Notes under the pieces: model-generated | The model's database searches: none | What the model saw: only the letters and a program-made list of their open reading frames with translations | Told to the model about the DNA's origin: nothing | Made by a program: the position numbers and the translations under genes | Shown here: positions 1 to 7,393 of the stretch, one piece after another | Position numbering within the stretch: position 1 is the first letter of the stretch | Layout of the letters: each line of letters opens with the position of its first letter | NCBI GenBank assembly: GCA_943324415.2 | Contig: CALPLN020000062.1 | Location: 1 to 9,947 of the forward strand | Length of the DNA stretch: 9,947 nt | Origin: Sediminibacterium ginsengisoli | GTDB taxonomy: Bacteria > Bacteroidota > Bacteroidia > Chitinophagales > Chitinophagaceae | Direction of reading: 5' to 3'

Positions 1-2385
1 GCTTTCTCTCAAAATGGAACCATTGCAGAGAAAACAAAAAACATGGAATTGAAAAAAGGATTTTATGATTTTTACTGGGATAACTCGAATGGAAAAATTT
101 ATCTAGTTGTAGATAGATTGAATACACCCTTTTTATACGTCAACTCTTTGCCTGCCGGCCTAGGATCCAATGATATTGGGCTTGACAGAGGTCAGTTAGG
201 AGATTCAAGAATTGTATATTTTAATCGTGTTGGAAAAAAATTATTACTAACGCAACCTAATTTGGATTATAGAGCTGTCACTAATGACACAAGAGAACAA
301 AGAGCAGTAGGTCAATCCTTTGCGCAATCGATCTTGTTTAATTTTACTATTGAAGCCGAAGACATCAATCCTACTAATCCTAGTGCTAGCAAAATGCTAA
401 TTGATGCGACTAGTTTCTTCCTAAGAGATGCGCATGGTGTAGTAGATAAAATTAAACGTGCAAGACAAGGCACCTACGCCCTGAACGAAAACAGATCGGC
501 CATATATATTCAAAACACTAAGAACTTTCCAAAAAATGCAGAGTTCGAGGCCACCATTACATTTGTTGGCGGATCAGACGCGGGAAGATTGGTACAATCT
601 GTAACCCCTTCTCCAGAAGCAATCACAGTTAGAATGCACCATAGCTTTGTGGAATTGCCAGACAACAATTATACGCCAAGAAAATATGATATTAGAAGTG
701 GCTTTTTTGGTACAAGTTATTTTGATTACAGTTCTGACATTAGCGAACCTATTCAACAAATGGTGATCAATAGACATCGTTTACAGAAAAAAGATCCTAC
801 CGCTCCTGTTAGTGAAGCAGTGAAACCAATTGTATATTATTTAGACAACGGGACACCTGAACCTATACGCTCTGCATTATTAGAAGGAGGAAAATGGTGG
901 AACCAAGCATTTGAAGCAGCTGGTTATAAAAATGCATTTCAATTGTATATCTTGCCAGACTCTGCAGACCCTATGGATATTCGATACAATATGATCAATT
1001 GGGTACACCGTTCTACAAGAGGATGGAGCTACGGCGCCTCTGTTGTTGACCCTAGAACTGGCGAAATCATTAAAGGTCAGGTATCACTTGGATCTTTAAG
1101 GGTTAGACAGGATTATTTAATTTTTGCGGCCTTATTATCTCCTTATGTAGCTGGCAAGGCGGTTTCGGAGGAAATGCGTAAAGCAGCAATTCATAGATTG
1201 AGACAACTTTCTGCCCATGAAATTGGTCACACTTTGGGATTGCAACATAATTATGCCTCTAGTTTTAATGACAGAGCTTCGGTAATGGACTACCCTCATC
1301 CAAACATTTTTGTCAATGAAAAAGGTGCTTTAGATTTCTCTAAAATTTATACAGACGAAATTGGACTATGGGACAAACGTGCCATCACATATGGATATCA
1401 AGATTTTATAAAAGGCACTGATGAAGCAAAAGCCTTAAATAATTTATTAGAAGAAAATTCGAAAAATGGATGGCAATTTATTGCAGATGCAGATGCAAGA
1501 GCAGCAGGTGGCATGCATCCAAATGCACATCTATGGGATAACCAACCTGATGCTGTAGATGGTTTAATGCAAACTTTTGCTGTGCGCAACAAGGCAATGC
1601 AACAATTTAGCGAAGAAGCTGTAAAAGTGGGCACTCCCCTTGCTCAATTAGAAGATGCTTTAGTTCCCGTGTATAATTACCATCGTTATCAATACGAAGC
1701 AGTAACAAAATTAATTGGGGGCGTAAATTACCAGTATAGTGTTAGAGGAGATAAAAATCAAATTCAACCTACCATATTGTCAAACTCAATACAGCAAAAA
1801 GCATTAGATGCAGCACTTGCCTGTTTAGCTCCGAGCTTTTTATCTATTCCTGAAAATATATTACAACTGATTCCTCCAAGACCTCCGATGTATTATGGTG
1901 TAGGTGAATTATTTACAAAAAGAACTGGATTAAGTTTTGATGCTTTATCTCCAGCTGAAGCTTTGGTTGATTTTGAATTGTCCTTTTTATTCAATGCAGA
2001 AAGAGCCAATCGTTTAGTACAAAACAAAGCAAGAGCCAATAGCATGGGCTGGGACAATGTATTGGATGCGATACTAGATAAAACTTGGTATGCACCAACT
2101 GTAGCTGGTTTAGCCGGATCCGTTCAATTACAAACGCAACAACAAACATTAAGTTGGTTAATTGGTATGAGCCAAAGTACTGATGCGAATTTTGAAGTAA
2201 AAAGTATTTGTGCCAATAGATTGAATAAATTAAAATCTAAATTAACTAGCTTGTCAATCAGCAATCCTAAGCTTGCAGCACATTATCAATATGCAATTAG
2301 CAGAATCAATGACCCTGAAAAAATTACACTACCAAAACCTGTAGTCATTCCTCCAGGCGCGCCAATTGGCTGCGATTTGGACTAA
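1..2385 (+). CDS. Secreted zinc-dependent metalloprotease (DUF5117/DUF4953 type), 5' partial
   Basis: This is a large metzincin-like protease, probably exported to the periplasm, outer membrane or outside; its substrate is unknown. The frame is open from base 1 and reads AFSQNGTIAEKTKN before the first in-frame ATG at 43. That stretch resembles a signal-peptide end followed by the conserved IAEKTK start of the mature family proteins, so the true start lies upstream and ATG 43 is probably internal. Counting from ATG 43, the DUF5117-like region (SLPAGLGSNDIGLDRGQLG) covers about residues 15-210. The zinc site HEIGHTLGLQH is at 392-402 (HExxHxxGxxH: H392, H396 and H402 as ligands, E393 as catalytic base), and a Met-turn SVMDYPHP follows at 413-420. 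The C-terminal part is DUF4953-like and ends PPGAPIGCDLD, with no T9SS sorting domain that I recognise. About 794 residues are visible, so only a signal peptide seems to be missing. The family call is confident; the biological role is not known. Confidence 0.9.
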   Translation, partial: AFSQNGTIAEKTKNMELKKGFYDFYWDNSNGKIYLVVDRLNTPFLYVNSLPAGLGSNDIGLDRGQLGDSRIVYFNRVGKKLLLTQPNLDYRAVTNDTREQRAVGQSFAQSILFNFTIEAEDINPTNPSASKMLIDATSFFLRDAHGVVDKIKRARQGTYALNENRSAIYIQNTKNFPKNAEFEATITFVGGSDAGRLVQSVTPSPEAITVRMHHSFVELPDNNYTPRKYDIRSGFFGTSYFDYSSDISEPIQQMVINRHRLQKKDPTAPVSEAVKPIVYYLDNGTPEPIRSALLEGGKWWNQAFEAAGYKNAFQLYILPDSADPMDIRYNMINWVHRSTRGWSYGASVVDPRTGEIIKGQVSLGSLRVRQDYLIFAALLSPYVAGKAVSEEMRKAAIHRLRQLSAHEIGHTLGLQHNYASSFNDRASVMDYPHPNIFVNEKGALDFSKIYTDEIGLWDKRAITYGYQDFIKGTDEAKALNNLLEENSKNGWQFIADADARAAGGMHPNAHLWDNQPDAVDGLMQTFAVRNKAMQQFSEEAVKVGTPLAQLEDALVPVYNYHRYQYEAVTKLIGGVNYQYSVRGDKNQIQPTILSNSIQQKALDAALACLAPSFLSIPENILQLIPPRPPMYYGVGELFTKRTGLSFDALSPAEALVDFELSFLFNAERANRLVQNKARANSMGWDNVLDAILDKTWYAPTVAGLAGSVQLQTQQQTLSWLIGMSQSTDANFEVKSICANRLNKLKSKLTSLSISNPKLAAHYQYAISRINDPEKITLPKPVVIPPGAPIGCDLD

Positions 2386-2428
2386 TTTAACTACCCTTAG
2401 CGCAATCTAAGGATAGTTAAATTTTTTT
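2386..2428 (+). terminator. Rho-independent terminator of the metalloprotease gene
   Basis: The hairpin starts directly after the metalloprotease stop codon. Its arms are 2386-2400 and 2407-2421 (15 bp with one mismatch), the loop is CGCAAT, and seven T residues follow at 2422-2428. The T-tract is on the + side only, so it should act on + transcripts. Confidence 0.8.
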
Positions 2429-2432
2429 ACAC

Positions 2433-2466
2433 AAAAAAAGCCCGATCAAATTGATCGGGCTTTTTT
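2433..2466. terminator. Bidirectional terminator between convergent metalloprotease and aceF
   Basis: A perfect GC-rich hairpin (GCCCGATC at 2440-2447, GATCGGGC at 2453-2460) is flanked by seven A at 2433-2439 and six T at 2461-2466. It therefore reads as an intrinsic terminator on both strands. On - it ends aceF, whose stop is 18 bases away; on + it backs up the preceding hairpin. Confidence 0.85.
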
Positions 2467-2484
2467 AATATTGATCGAAGGATC

Positions 2485-4128
2485 TTACGCTAACATTCTC
2501 AATGGCTCTTCTAATAAGCTCTTAAGTGTTTGTAAGAATGCCGATCCAGTTGCACCATCTACCACGCGGTGGTCACAACTTAAAGTTACATTCATTACAT
2601 TACCAGGAACAACTTGACCATTCTTTACAATAGGTTCTTGAGCAATGCCACCCACCGCTAAAATACAAGCATCTGGAGGATTGATGATTGCAGTGAATTG
2701 ATCTATACCAAACATACCTAAATTAGAAATCGTAAATGTGCTTCCTTCCCAATCGGCAGGTTGTAATTTTTTATCTTTTGCTTTCTTTGCAAACTCTTTT
2801 ACAGAGCCACTAATTTGAGTCAATGAAAGTCCATCAGCGAAACGCAATACTGGCACTAATAAACCTTCGTCTACCGCTACCGCGATACCAATGTTTACGT
2901 GATGGTTTTCTCTGATAAAATCGCCCATCCAACTGCTATTCACTTTTGGATGTTGTTTTAATGACAAGGCAGTTGCTTTCACAATCATATCATTGAAACT
3001 AATTTTTGCAGTTGCCGTTTCGTTCAATAATGTACGTGCTTTAATTGCAGCATCCATATTGATTTTCATGGTTAAGTAAAAATGCGGTGCAGTGAATAAA
3101 CTTTCACTTAAACGCTTCGCAATCACTTTTCGCATTTGAGAAACTGGCGTATCAACAAAACTTACAGTTCCAGCTGGCACTGAAGCAACCATAGATGGCG
3201 CAGCGCTAGTTGCTTGTGCTGTTGTTGGTGCAGCAGTAGGCGTATAATTTTCTAAATCTGTTCTTGTAATTCTTCCGTGTTCCCCAGTGCCTTTTACAAA
3301 CTTTAAATCAATCCCTTTATCTTTTGCAATTTTTTTAGCCAATGGCGAAGCAAAAATCCTGCCCTCATTCACTACTTGTGCTGTTGAAGCATTCGTATTG
3401 GAAGCAACCATAGGTGCTGTCGTTGAAGCGGTAGCCGGCTGTGCAGCTGGTGCAGGTGTTGGTGCGGCAGCTGATGCAGCTCCACCCTTTAATGCAGCAA
3501 CGATTGGCGCAATATCCAAACCTTGTTGTCCGATGATACAAAGTAAATCGTTCACTAAAATTTTCTCTCCTGCTTGTGCACCTTGGTATAATAAGATACC
3601 ATCTTTATAAGACTCCAATTCCATCGTAGCCTTATCAGTTTCAATATCTGCTAATACTTCTCCTTTTTTAACGGAGTCTCCTACTTTTTTATGCCATCCT
3701 GCAATCACCCCTTCTGTCATTGTATCACTAAGACGTGGCATCAATACCACTTCTTCCATCGCAGAAACATCCACCGCTGGAGTTGAAGCAATTGCCGCCG
3801 GTGCAGCTGCTGGAGTAGGTGCTGTTTCAACAGCAGTAGGTGCATTGGTCGCACCTGTATTTTGAGCAATCAAAGCAGTAACATCTTCACCTGCTTTTCC
3901 AAATATTGCCAATAAATCGTTTACTTGTAATTTGCCACCACGAGGCGTACCAATATGCAATAAAACACCATCTTGATAGCTCTCCAATTCCATGGTAGCC
4001 TTATCCGTTTCAATTTCGGCTAATAAATCGCCTTTTTTAACGGTATCCCCCACATTCTTGTGCCAAGCCGCAACAACACCTTCGGTCATGGTGTCACTTA
4101 AACGGGGCATTAATATTACTTCTGCCAT
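2485..4128 (-). CDS. aceF: Pyruvate dehydrogenase E2, dihydrolipoamide acetyltransferase
   Basis: This is the core subunit of the pyruvate dehydrogenase complex. It takes acetyl groups from E1 on swinging lipoyl arms and transfers them to CoA. Domains in order (547 aa): lipoyl domain 1 (about 1-80, lipoylated K43 in TDKA); an Ala/Pro/Thr linker; lipoyl domain 2 (about 126-205, K166 in TDKA); a second Ala/Pro-rich linker; the E3/E1-binding domain (about 257-295, FASPLAKKIAKDKGIDL); a short linker; and the catalytic domain (about 325-547) with the active-site motif DHRVVDG at 519-525 (H520, D524). All key residues are present. The ATG at 4128 fits because MAEVILMPRLSDTM is the usual family N terminus. 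An E2 of a 2-oxoglutarate or branched-chain complex is less likely, given two lipoyl domains with Ala/Pro linkers and the overall match to bacterial PDH E2. No E1 or E3 gene is in the window. The gene lies 125 bp downstream of icd on the same strand, so co-transcription is possible but a separate promoter is plausible. Confidence 0.95.
   Translation of the reverse strand: MAEVILMPRLSDTMTEGVVAAWHKNVGDTVKKGDLLAEIETDKATMELESYQDGVLLHIGTPRGGKLQVNDLLAIFGKAGEDVTALIAQNTGATNAPTAVETAPTPAAAPAAIASTPAVDVSAMEEVVLMPRLSDTMTEGVIAGWHKKVGDSVKKGEVLADIETDKATMELESYKDGILLYQGAQAGEKILVNDLLCIIGQQGLDIAPIVAALKGGAASAAAPTPAPAAQPATASTTAPMVASNTNASTAQVVNEGRIFASPLAKKIAKDKGIDLKFVKGTGEHGRITRTDLENYTPTAAPTTAQATSAAPSMVASVPAGTVSFVDTPVSQMRKVIAKRLSESLFTAPHFYLTMKINMDAAIKARTLLNETATAKISFNDMIVKATALSLKQHPKVNSSWMGDFIRENHHVNIGIAVAVDEGLLVPVLRFADGLSLTQISGSVKEFAKKAKDKKLQPADWEGSTFTISNLGMFGIDQFTAIINPPDACILAVGGIAQEPIVKNGQVVPGNVMNVTLSCDHRVVDGATGSAFLQTLKSLLEEPLRMLA
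3514..4128 (-). repeat. Tandem lipoyl domains within aceF
   Basis: Two copies of the lipoyl domain are encoded at about 3889-4128 and 3514-3753. Over a 54-residue core (residues 7-60 against 130-183) I count 43 identical positions, and most differences are conservative. At DNA level many third codon positions differ, as in the codons for MPRLSDTMTEG, so this is an old duplication held by protein-level selection and not a recent copy. Confidence 0.85.
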
Positions 4129-4170
4129 AGGTAAAAAGCTAATTTGTAATTGAGTCGTGAAATTACACTA

Positions 4171-4202
4171 AAAATGTATTTTTTCCCACCGAAAAAGGCA
4201 AT
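4171..4202 (-). promoter_or_regulatory. Candidate aceF promoter
   Basis: On the - strand an ATTG (plus 4199-4202) is followed after 20 bases by TACATTTT (plus 4171-4178). This resembles the Bacteroidota pattern TTTG-N19/21-TAnnTTTG, with one mismatch in each box. It lies about 43 bases before the aceF ATG. The call rests on the pattern alone in AT-rich DNA, so confidence is low. Confidence 0.3.
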
Positions 4203-4253
4203 TTTATAGCAAATAAGGCCAAATTAAGGTAGTTAGGGATAAATAACGACGCC

Positions 4254-5708
4254 CTATTGACCCTGTGCTAAACTATATGCTTTTTTATCTCCCCACATGT
4301 TCAATAGTTCTACTGAACTAATTTGGAAATCTTTTGATAATGCGCTGTATAAGCTAATGATTGAATCCTGCGTTAAAGAGGCAGTCGCATCCGTTTCGAA
4401 ACGTAGTCTAAATTGATTGACCAAATTCGTATAAACCGACCCGGTTGGCCATACTTGCGTACCTCTGTTAGAAATGGTCACTAATTTTAGTGACTCTGTT
4501 GCTTGTTTTAAAGCAATTTTTGCAATTTCATTTGGCTGTAGTTCACACTCAATAAAAAAGTCAGCCCCTAAGATTTTACGAGCCTCATAGGGTTGCTTAC
4601 TTAATAACATTGGGTTTTCAGTGATCTGGCTATTGGTAGGCACAAATTGGAAGTCTTGTAAAACAGGTTTTGGATTATGCGTAGGTTGTTTGCCAAAATT
4701 ATCAATGATCGCCTGTGCAAAAACTGTTGTGTTCACAGAAGGAATAGACTTGTCACCAAAGTCTCCTGTATGAATCCCTGACTCTAATGTAAACAACAAT
4801 GCATTCTCAATTAAGGTTGCTTTTTCCATCATGCCAAGGTGACGTAACATACTCAATCCACTCAACAACAATGAAGTAGGATTTGCAATATTTTTCCCTG
4901 CAATATCTGGCGCTGTACCATGCACCGCTTCAAATATTGAGATATGATCTCCGATATTAGAGGATGGCGCAAAACCAAGCCCACCAACTAATCCAGCGCA
5001 TAAGTCACTCACAATATCGCCTTGTAAATTGGTTAATACGATTACATCAAATAAGTCGGGACGACTTACCAATTTCATACATAAATCATCCACAATGACA
5101 TCATCTGCTTTTAGATTTGGGTATTCTTTTGCGATCTCATTAAACACTTCTAAGAATAGTCCATCAGTTAGTTTCATGATGTTGGCCTTGTGTCCGCAAG
5201 TAATTCTTCTTGCTCCTTTTTTCTGTGCCATCTCGAATGCATAACGGATCACTTGCTCACTACCCCCTCTTGTAATAAACCTTCTTGCCAATGCAACATC
5301 TCTTGTTAACATATGCTCAATACCACCATAAGTATCTTCAATATTTTCACGTACAATCGTCAAATCTATATTCACTCCTGCTTTACTAAAAACAGTATCT
5401 ACACCACTTAAAGTTTGAAATTTTCTATCATTTGCGTAGGTATTCCATGTTTTTCTTGCAGTTACATTGACACTTTTTACCCCTTTTCCCTTTGGCGTTT
5501 CCATAGGCCCTTTAAAAAGGATGCCTAAGTTTTCAATGGTTTCTTTTGCTTCTGGCGTCATCCCATTGCTAAACCCTTTATCAAACACCCATTTACCCAT
5601 GTCTACAAACTGATACTCCAATGGCAATTTAGCTGCATTAAATATGCCAATTACCGCTTCCATAATCTCAGGACCGATTCCGTCACCTTTCGCTACAGCT
5701 ATCTTCAT
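4254..5708 (-). CDS. icd: Isocitrate dehydrogenase, C-terminally extended type; NAD-type cofactor loop
   Basis: The enzyme oxidatively decarboxylates isocitrate to 2-oxoglutarate in the TCA cycle (cytoplasm). It has 484 aa: a beta-decarboxylating dehydrogenase core of about 335 residues plus a C-terminal extension of about 140, as in the Rickettsia/Thermus-type IDHs; the ending YSLAQGQ is typical of the Rickettsia-like group. Visible active-site residues are S79, N81, R85 and R95 (isocitrate), R120, Y127 in ENIEDTYGG, K174 in GHKANIMK, and the metal-binding aspartates around D207/D208, D231 and D235. The cofactor loop is HGTAPDIAGKNIANP (263-277). Where the NADP enzyme of E. coli has K344, Y345 and V351, this protein has D268, I269 and A275, which points to NAD+ even though relatives are often named NADP-dependent. 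An isopropylmalate or homoisocitrate dehydrogenase is unlikely given the SVNVTARK substrate motif and the extension. The ATG at 5708 gives the normal family N terminus (MKIAVAKGDGIGPEIM). apaG is divergent upstream. Confidence 0.93.
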   Translation of the reverse strand: MKIAVAKGDGIGPEIMEAVIGIFNAAKLPLEYQFVDMGKWVFDKGFSNGMTPEAKETIENLGILFKGPMETPKGKGVKSVNVTARKTWNTYANDRKFQTLSGVDTVFSKAGVNIDLTIVRENIEDTYGGIEHMLTRDVALARRFITRGGSEQVIRYAFEMAQKKGARRITCGHKANIMKLTDGLFLEVFNEIAKEYPNLKADDVIVDDLCMKLVSRPDLFDVIVLTNLQGDIVSDLCAGLVGGLGFAPSSNIGDHISIFEAVHGTAPDIAGKNIANPTSLLLSGLSMLRHLGMMEKATLIENALLFTLESGIHTGDFGDKSIPSVNTTVFAQAIIDNFGKQPTHNPKPVLQDFQFVPTNSQITENPMLLSKQPYEARKILGADFFIECELQPNEIAKIALKQATESLKLVTISNRGTQVWPTGSVYTNLVNQFRLRFETDATASLTQDSIISLYSALSKDFQISSVELLNMWGDKKAYSLAQGQ

Positions 5709-5744
5709 TTTAGTCAGTTTTTAAGTAAATATTGGGGTTGAAAT

Positions 5745-5759
5745 ACGTTTTGCAAACGT
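5745..5759. repeat. Small inverted repeat in the icd leader
   Basis: ACGTTT and AAACGT (5745-5750, 5754-5759) form a perfect 6-bp inverted repeat with a TGC spacer, 37-51 bases upstream of the icd ATG. It could be an operator half-site pair or a small leader hairpin; a chance palindrome is also possible. No regulator can be named. Confidence 0.35.
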
Positions 5760-5810
5760 TCCCGCGAAGTTAGGTGAGTTCCTCGTTCCTAAAAAAAAAT
5801 AGGGCTACTT

Positions 5811-5845
5811 TTTGGTCAAGCAGATAGAAATATTTCCTAATTTTA
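5811..5845 (+). promoter_or_regulatory. Candidate apaG promoter
   Basis: TTTG (5811-5814) and TAATTTTA (5838-5845) resemble the Bacteroidota -33 and -7 boxes, one mismatch from TAnnTTTG. The 23-base spacer is longer than the usual 19-21, so this is tentative. It lies about 42 bases upstream of the preferred apaG ATG. Confidence 0.25.
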
Positions 5846-5887
5846 GCACGCAGTATACTCTGCAAGTTACTTTTGATCACAATGGTC

Positions 5888-6274
5888 ATGATTTCTACAA
5901 TTTCGGAAGGAATAGAAGTAAGTGTTGAAACCTTTTACCAAAAAGATTACAGCAATCCATTACAGCAAGACTTTATGTTTGCTTATCGTATTACAATCGA
6001 AAACCACAATGCTTTCCCTGTAAAGTTATTACGTAGATTTTGGGAGATTTTTGATAGCAATGGAGACCATCGAGTTGTGGAAGGCGAAGGCGTGGTGGGC
6101 GTACAGCCTTTAATCATGCCTGGGAAGCAATACCAATATGTAAGTGGTTGCAATTTAAAATCAGAACTAGGTAAAATGCAAGGCTACTATAGCATGGAAA
6201 ATATTGAAAACAGGGAGTCGATTCAAGTTAAAATACCTGCATTCAAAATGATTGCCCCCATTAAATTAAACTAA
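5888..6274 (+). CDS. apaG: ApaG-family protein (DUF525)
   Basis: This is a small single-domain protein with an expected fibronectin-III-like beta sandwich. The biochemical role of the family is unsettled: the Salmonella homologue (CorD) was linked to cobalt resistance and magnesium efflux, and related domains occur in eukaryotic PDIP38 and F-box proteins. Counting from ATG 5888 (128 aa), the hallmarks are FMFAYRITIENH (29-40), the strongly conserved GEGVVGVQP (66-74), YVSGC (84-88) and GKMQGYYSM (95-103), ending IPAFKMIAP. The frame also offers TTG at 5873 and ATG at 5882. I prefer 5888 because MISTISEGI lines up with the usual Bacteroidota ApaG N terminus and gives the normal length. It is a lone gene: neither ksgA nor apaH, its partners in proteobacteria, is nearby. 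It is divergent from icd and convergent with gldB. Confidence 0.9.
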   Translation: MISTISEGIEVSVETFYQKDYSNPLQQDFMFAYRITIENHNAFPVKLLRRFWEIFDSNGDHRVVEGEGVVGVQPLIMPGKQYQYVSGCNLKSELGKMQGYYSMENIENRESIQVKIPAFKMIAPIKLN

Positions 6275-6304
6275 GTCCGACCAACTCGATTCCTGCTTCA
6301 TTCA

Positions 6305-6333
6305 TTTTAGCACACAAATTTAATTTGCTAAAA
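6305..6333. terminator. Possible weak hairpin between convergent apaG and gldB
   Basis: TTTTAG (6305-6310) pairs with CTAAAA (6328-6333), and CAAAT (6315-6319) pairs with ATTTG (6323-6327), leaving a CACA bulge. The outer right arm overlaps the gldB stop codon. The stem is AT-rich and lacks a T-tract on either strand, so terminator activity is doubtful. Nothing else in the 53-bp gap looks like a terminator. Confidence 0.25.
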
Positions 6334-7338
6334 ATCCAATTTCACTTGATTGAAAATAGTAAGGGCTGGGGTTTTCAACAATAGCACTAAATCGCTTTTT
6401 GATTTCCCATTCTGTTGTTGCATCCAAGATGATACAATTTTGTAACCAATATATTTACCCACGTTGCCTGGAATATCTTCTCCAAAATAATCATTGTAAG
6501 GCGCTTCTGTTAAAATTGCAGATGTCAAATTTGGATCTACCGAGAACAGCCTATTTTGACTTGATAAAAAGGTCCAAATATCCCCTTCGTTTTCTTTAAT
6601 TGCTTTCAATTGATTGGCTGTATAGCCTAACAATAGTGTATCTGAAGTCGTTGGCAAACATTGTTCAAGTATATATTGACGCTTACCTATTTCAATCATT
6701 TGTTCAATCAACTGCTTTCCATTCGTCGAGATTGGTTGATAATCGTTCAGCACATTTTGTAAAGTATTGACTACAATATACGGAGGGGCAAATTGACGAC
6801 TAATATAAGTAGGATAGATGGTATTAATTTGCTCAGAATAATACCAGCTTGATTCAGCACCTAGGTAAAGTTGAAGCCCGATTGCTACGCCGTCTTTAGT
6901 CACTACATTTCCATAAGTTTCGAGTGGTCCAATAAAATAAATCAATCGCTTTGGTAAAATGTATGCTGGAAAATAAAAATGAAAACGTCTCAAAGCTTCC
7001 TCTATTTCTGAAGTCGCTTTTTGGGAGGCTTGTATTTTTTGAGTTGCTTGATAAATAGGGAGATAAGCTTGATAAAATGCCCGTATTTTTTTTGGCTCTT
7101 TTTTGGGAGACAGCATTAAAATTCGATCAAAATAATCTGCCGAAAATTGAGGGTATTGTTGAATTAATTGGGACAAACTTGCTTCAAAATTCAAGGTATC
7201 CATGGCAAAAAATGCACTGTCAAATCGAAGCTCAGTGATGTTAGGCTTTGGCGCATTGCTTGCTGGATCCTGAGATGGCGTTTTACAGCTCCACAAAGCG
7301 AGACAAAGCAACCCAATAAATAAAGGACTTATGCGCAT
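6328..7338 (-). CDS. gldB: Gliding motility lipoprotein GldB
   Basis: GldB is a cell-envelope lipoprotein required for gliding in Flavobacterium johnsoniae; its molecular activity is not established. It also occurs in many Bacteroidota with no reported gliding. Starting at ATG 7338 the protein has 336 aa. A hydrophobic signal peptide (PLFIGLLCLALWS) leads to lipobox LWSC with lipidated C18; Trp at -2 is unusual. Family features follow: ELRFDSAFFAMDT (36-48), LIYFIGPLETYG (132-143), IGLQLYLGA (153-161), YY (166-167), ENEGDIW (249-255), NRLFSVDP (262-269) and EAPYNDYFGEDIPG...YIGYKIV (278-302). An ATG at 7395 would add 19 residues before the signal peptide; the shorter start gives a normal lipoprotein signal. 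It is divergent from nadE with 55 bp between the preferred starts. gldC, its partner in F. johnsoniae, is not next to it here. Confidence 0.88.
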   Translation of the reverse strand: MRISPLFIGLLCLALWSCKTPSQDPASNAPKPNITELRFDSAFFAMDTLNFEASLSQLIQQYPQFSADYFDRILMLSPKKEPKKIRAFYQAYLPIYQATQKIQASQKATSEIEEALRRFHFYFPAYILPKRLIYFIGPLETYGNVVTKDGVAIGLQLYLGAESSWYYSEQINTIYPTYISRQFAPPYIVVNTLQNVLNDYQPISTNGKQLIEQMIEIGKRQYILEQCLPTTSDTLLLGYTANQLKAIKENEGDIWTFLSSQNRLFSVDPNLTSAILTEAPYNDYFGEDIPGNVGKYIGYKIVSSWMQQQNGKSKSDLVLLLKTPALTIFNQVKLDF

Positions 7339-7393
7339 CCCCGAAAGTACAAAAAAAGCGAGGTTATTTCCTTTAAAAACCGACCTTTGGCTC

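Noticed and set aside
43..45. ATG 43 as the true start of the metalloprotease
   Set aside because: The frame stays open to base 1, and the residues before ATG 43 match the conserved family segment after the signal peptide. Starting at 43 would leave a secreted protease without a signal peptide.
3287..3610. Ala/Val-rich reading frame on + within aceF
   Set aside because: It lies antisense to the Ala/Pro-rich linkers and lipoyl domain 2 of aceF; the low-complexity composition is a by-product of the linker codons.
4230..4253. Terminator after icd from TAGGG and CCCTA on -
   Set aside because: The stem is only 5 bp with a long loop and no T-tract follows; it could also mean that icd transcripts read on into aceF.
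5724..5756. icd promoter from TTTG (plus 5753-5756) and TATTTACT (plus 5724-5731) on -
   Set aside because: The 21-base spacing fits, but the -7 box matches only three of the six fixed positions of TAnnTTTG, which is expected by chance in AT-rich DNA.
5778..5790. Direct repeat GTTCCT-C-GTTCCT upstream of apaG
   Set aside because: Two 6-base copies one base apart are too short to separate from chance, and no matching copies occur near the other promoters.
6399..6599. 66-residue reading frame on + within gldB
   Set aside because: It is antisense to gldB, and its translation shows no family motif.
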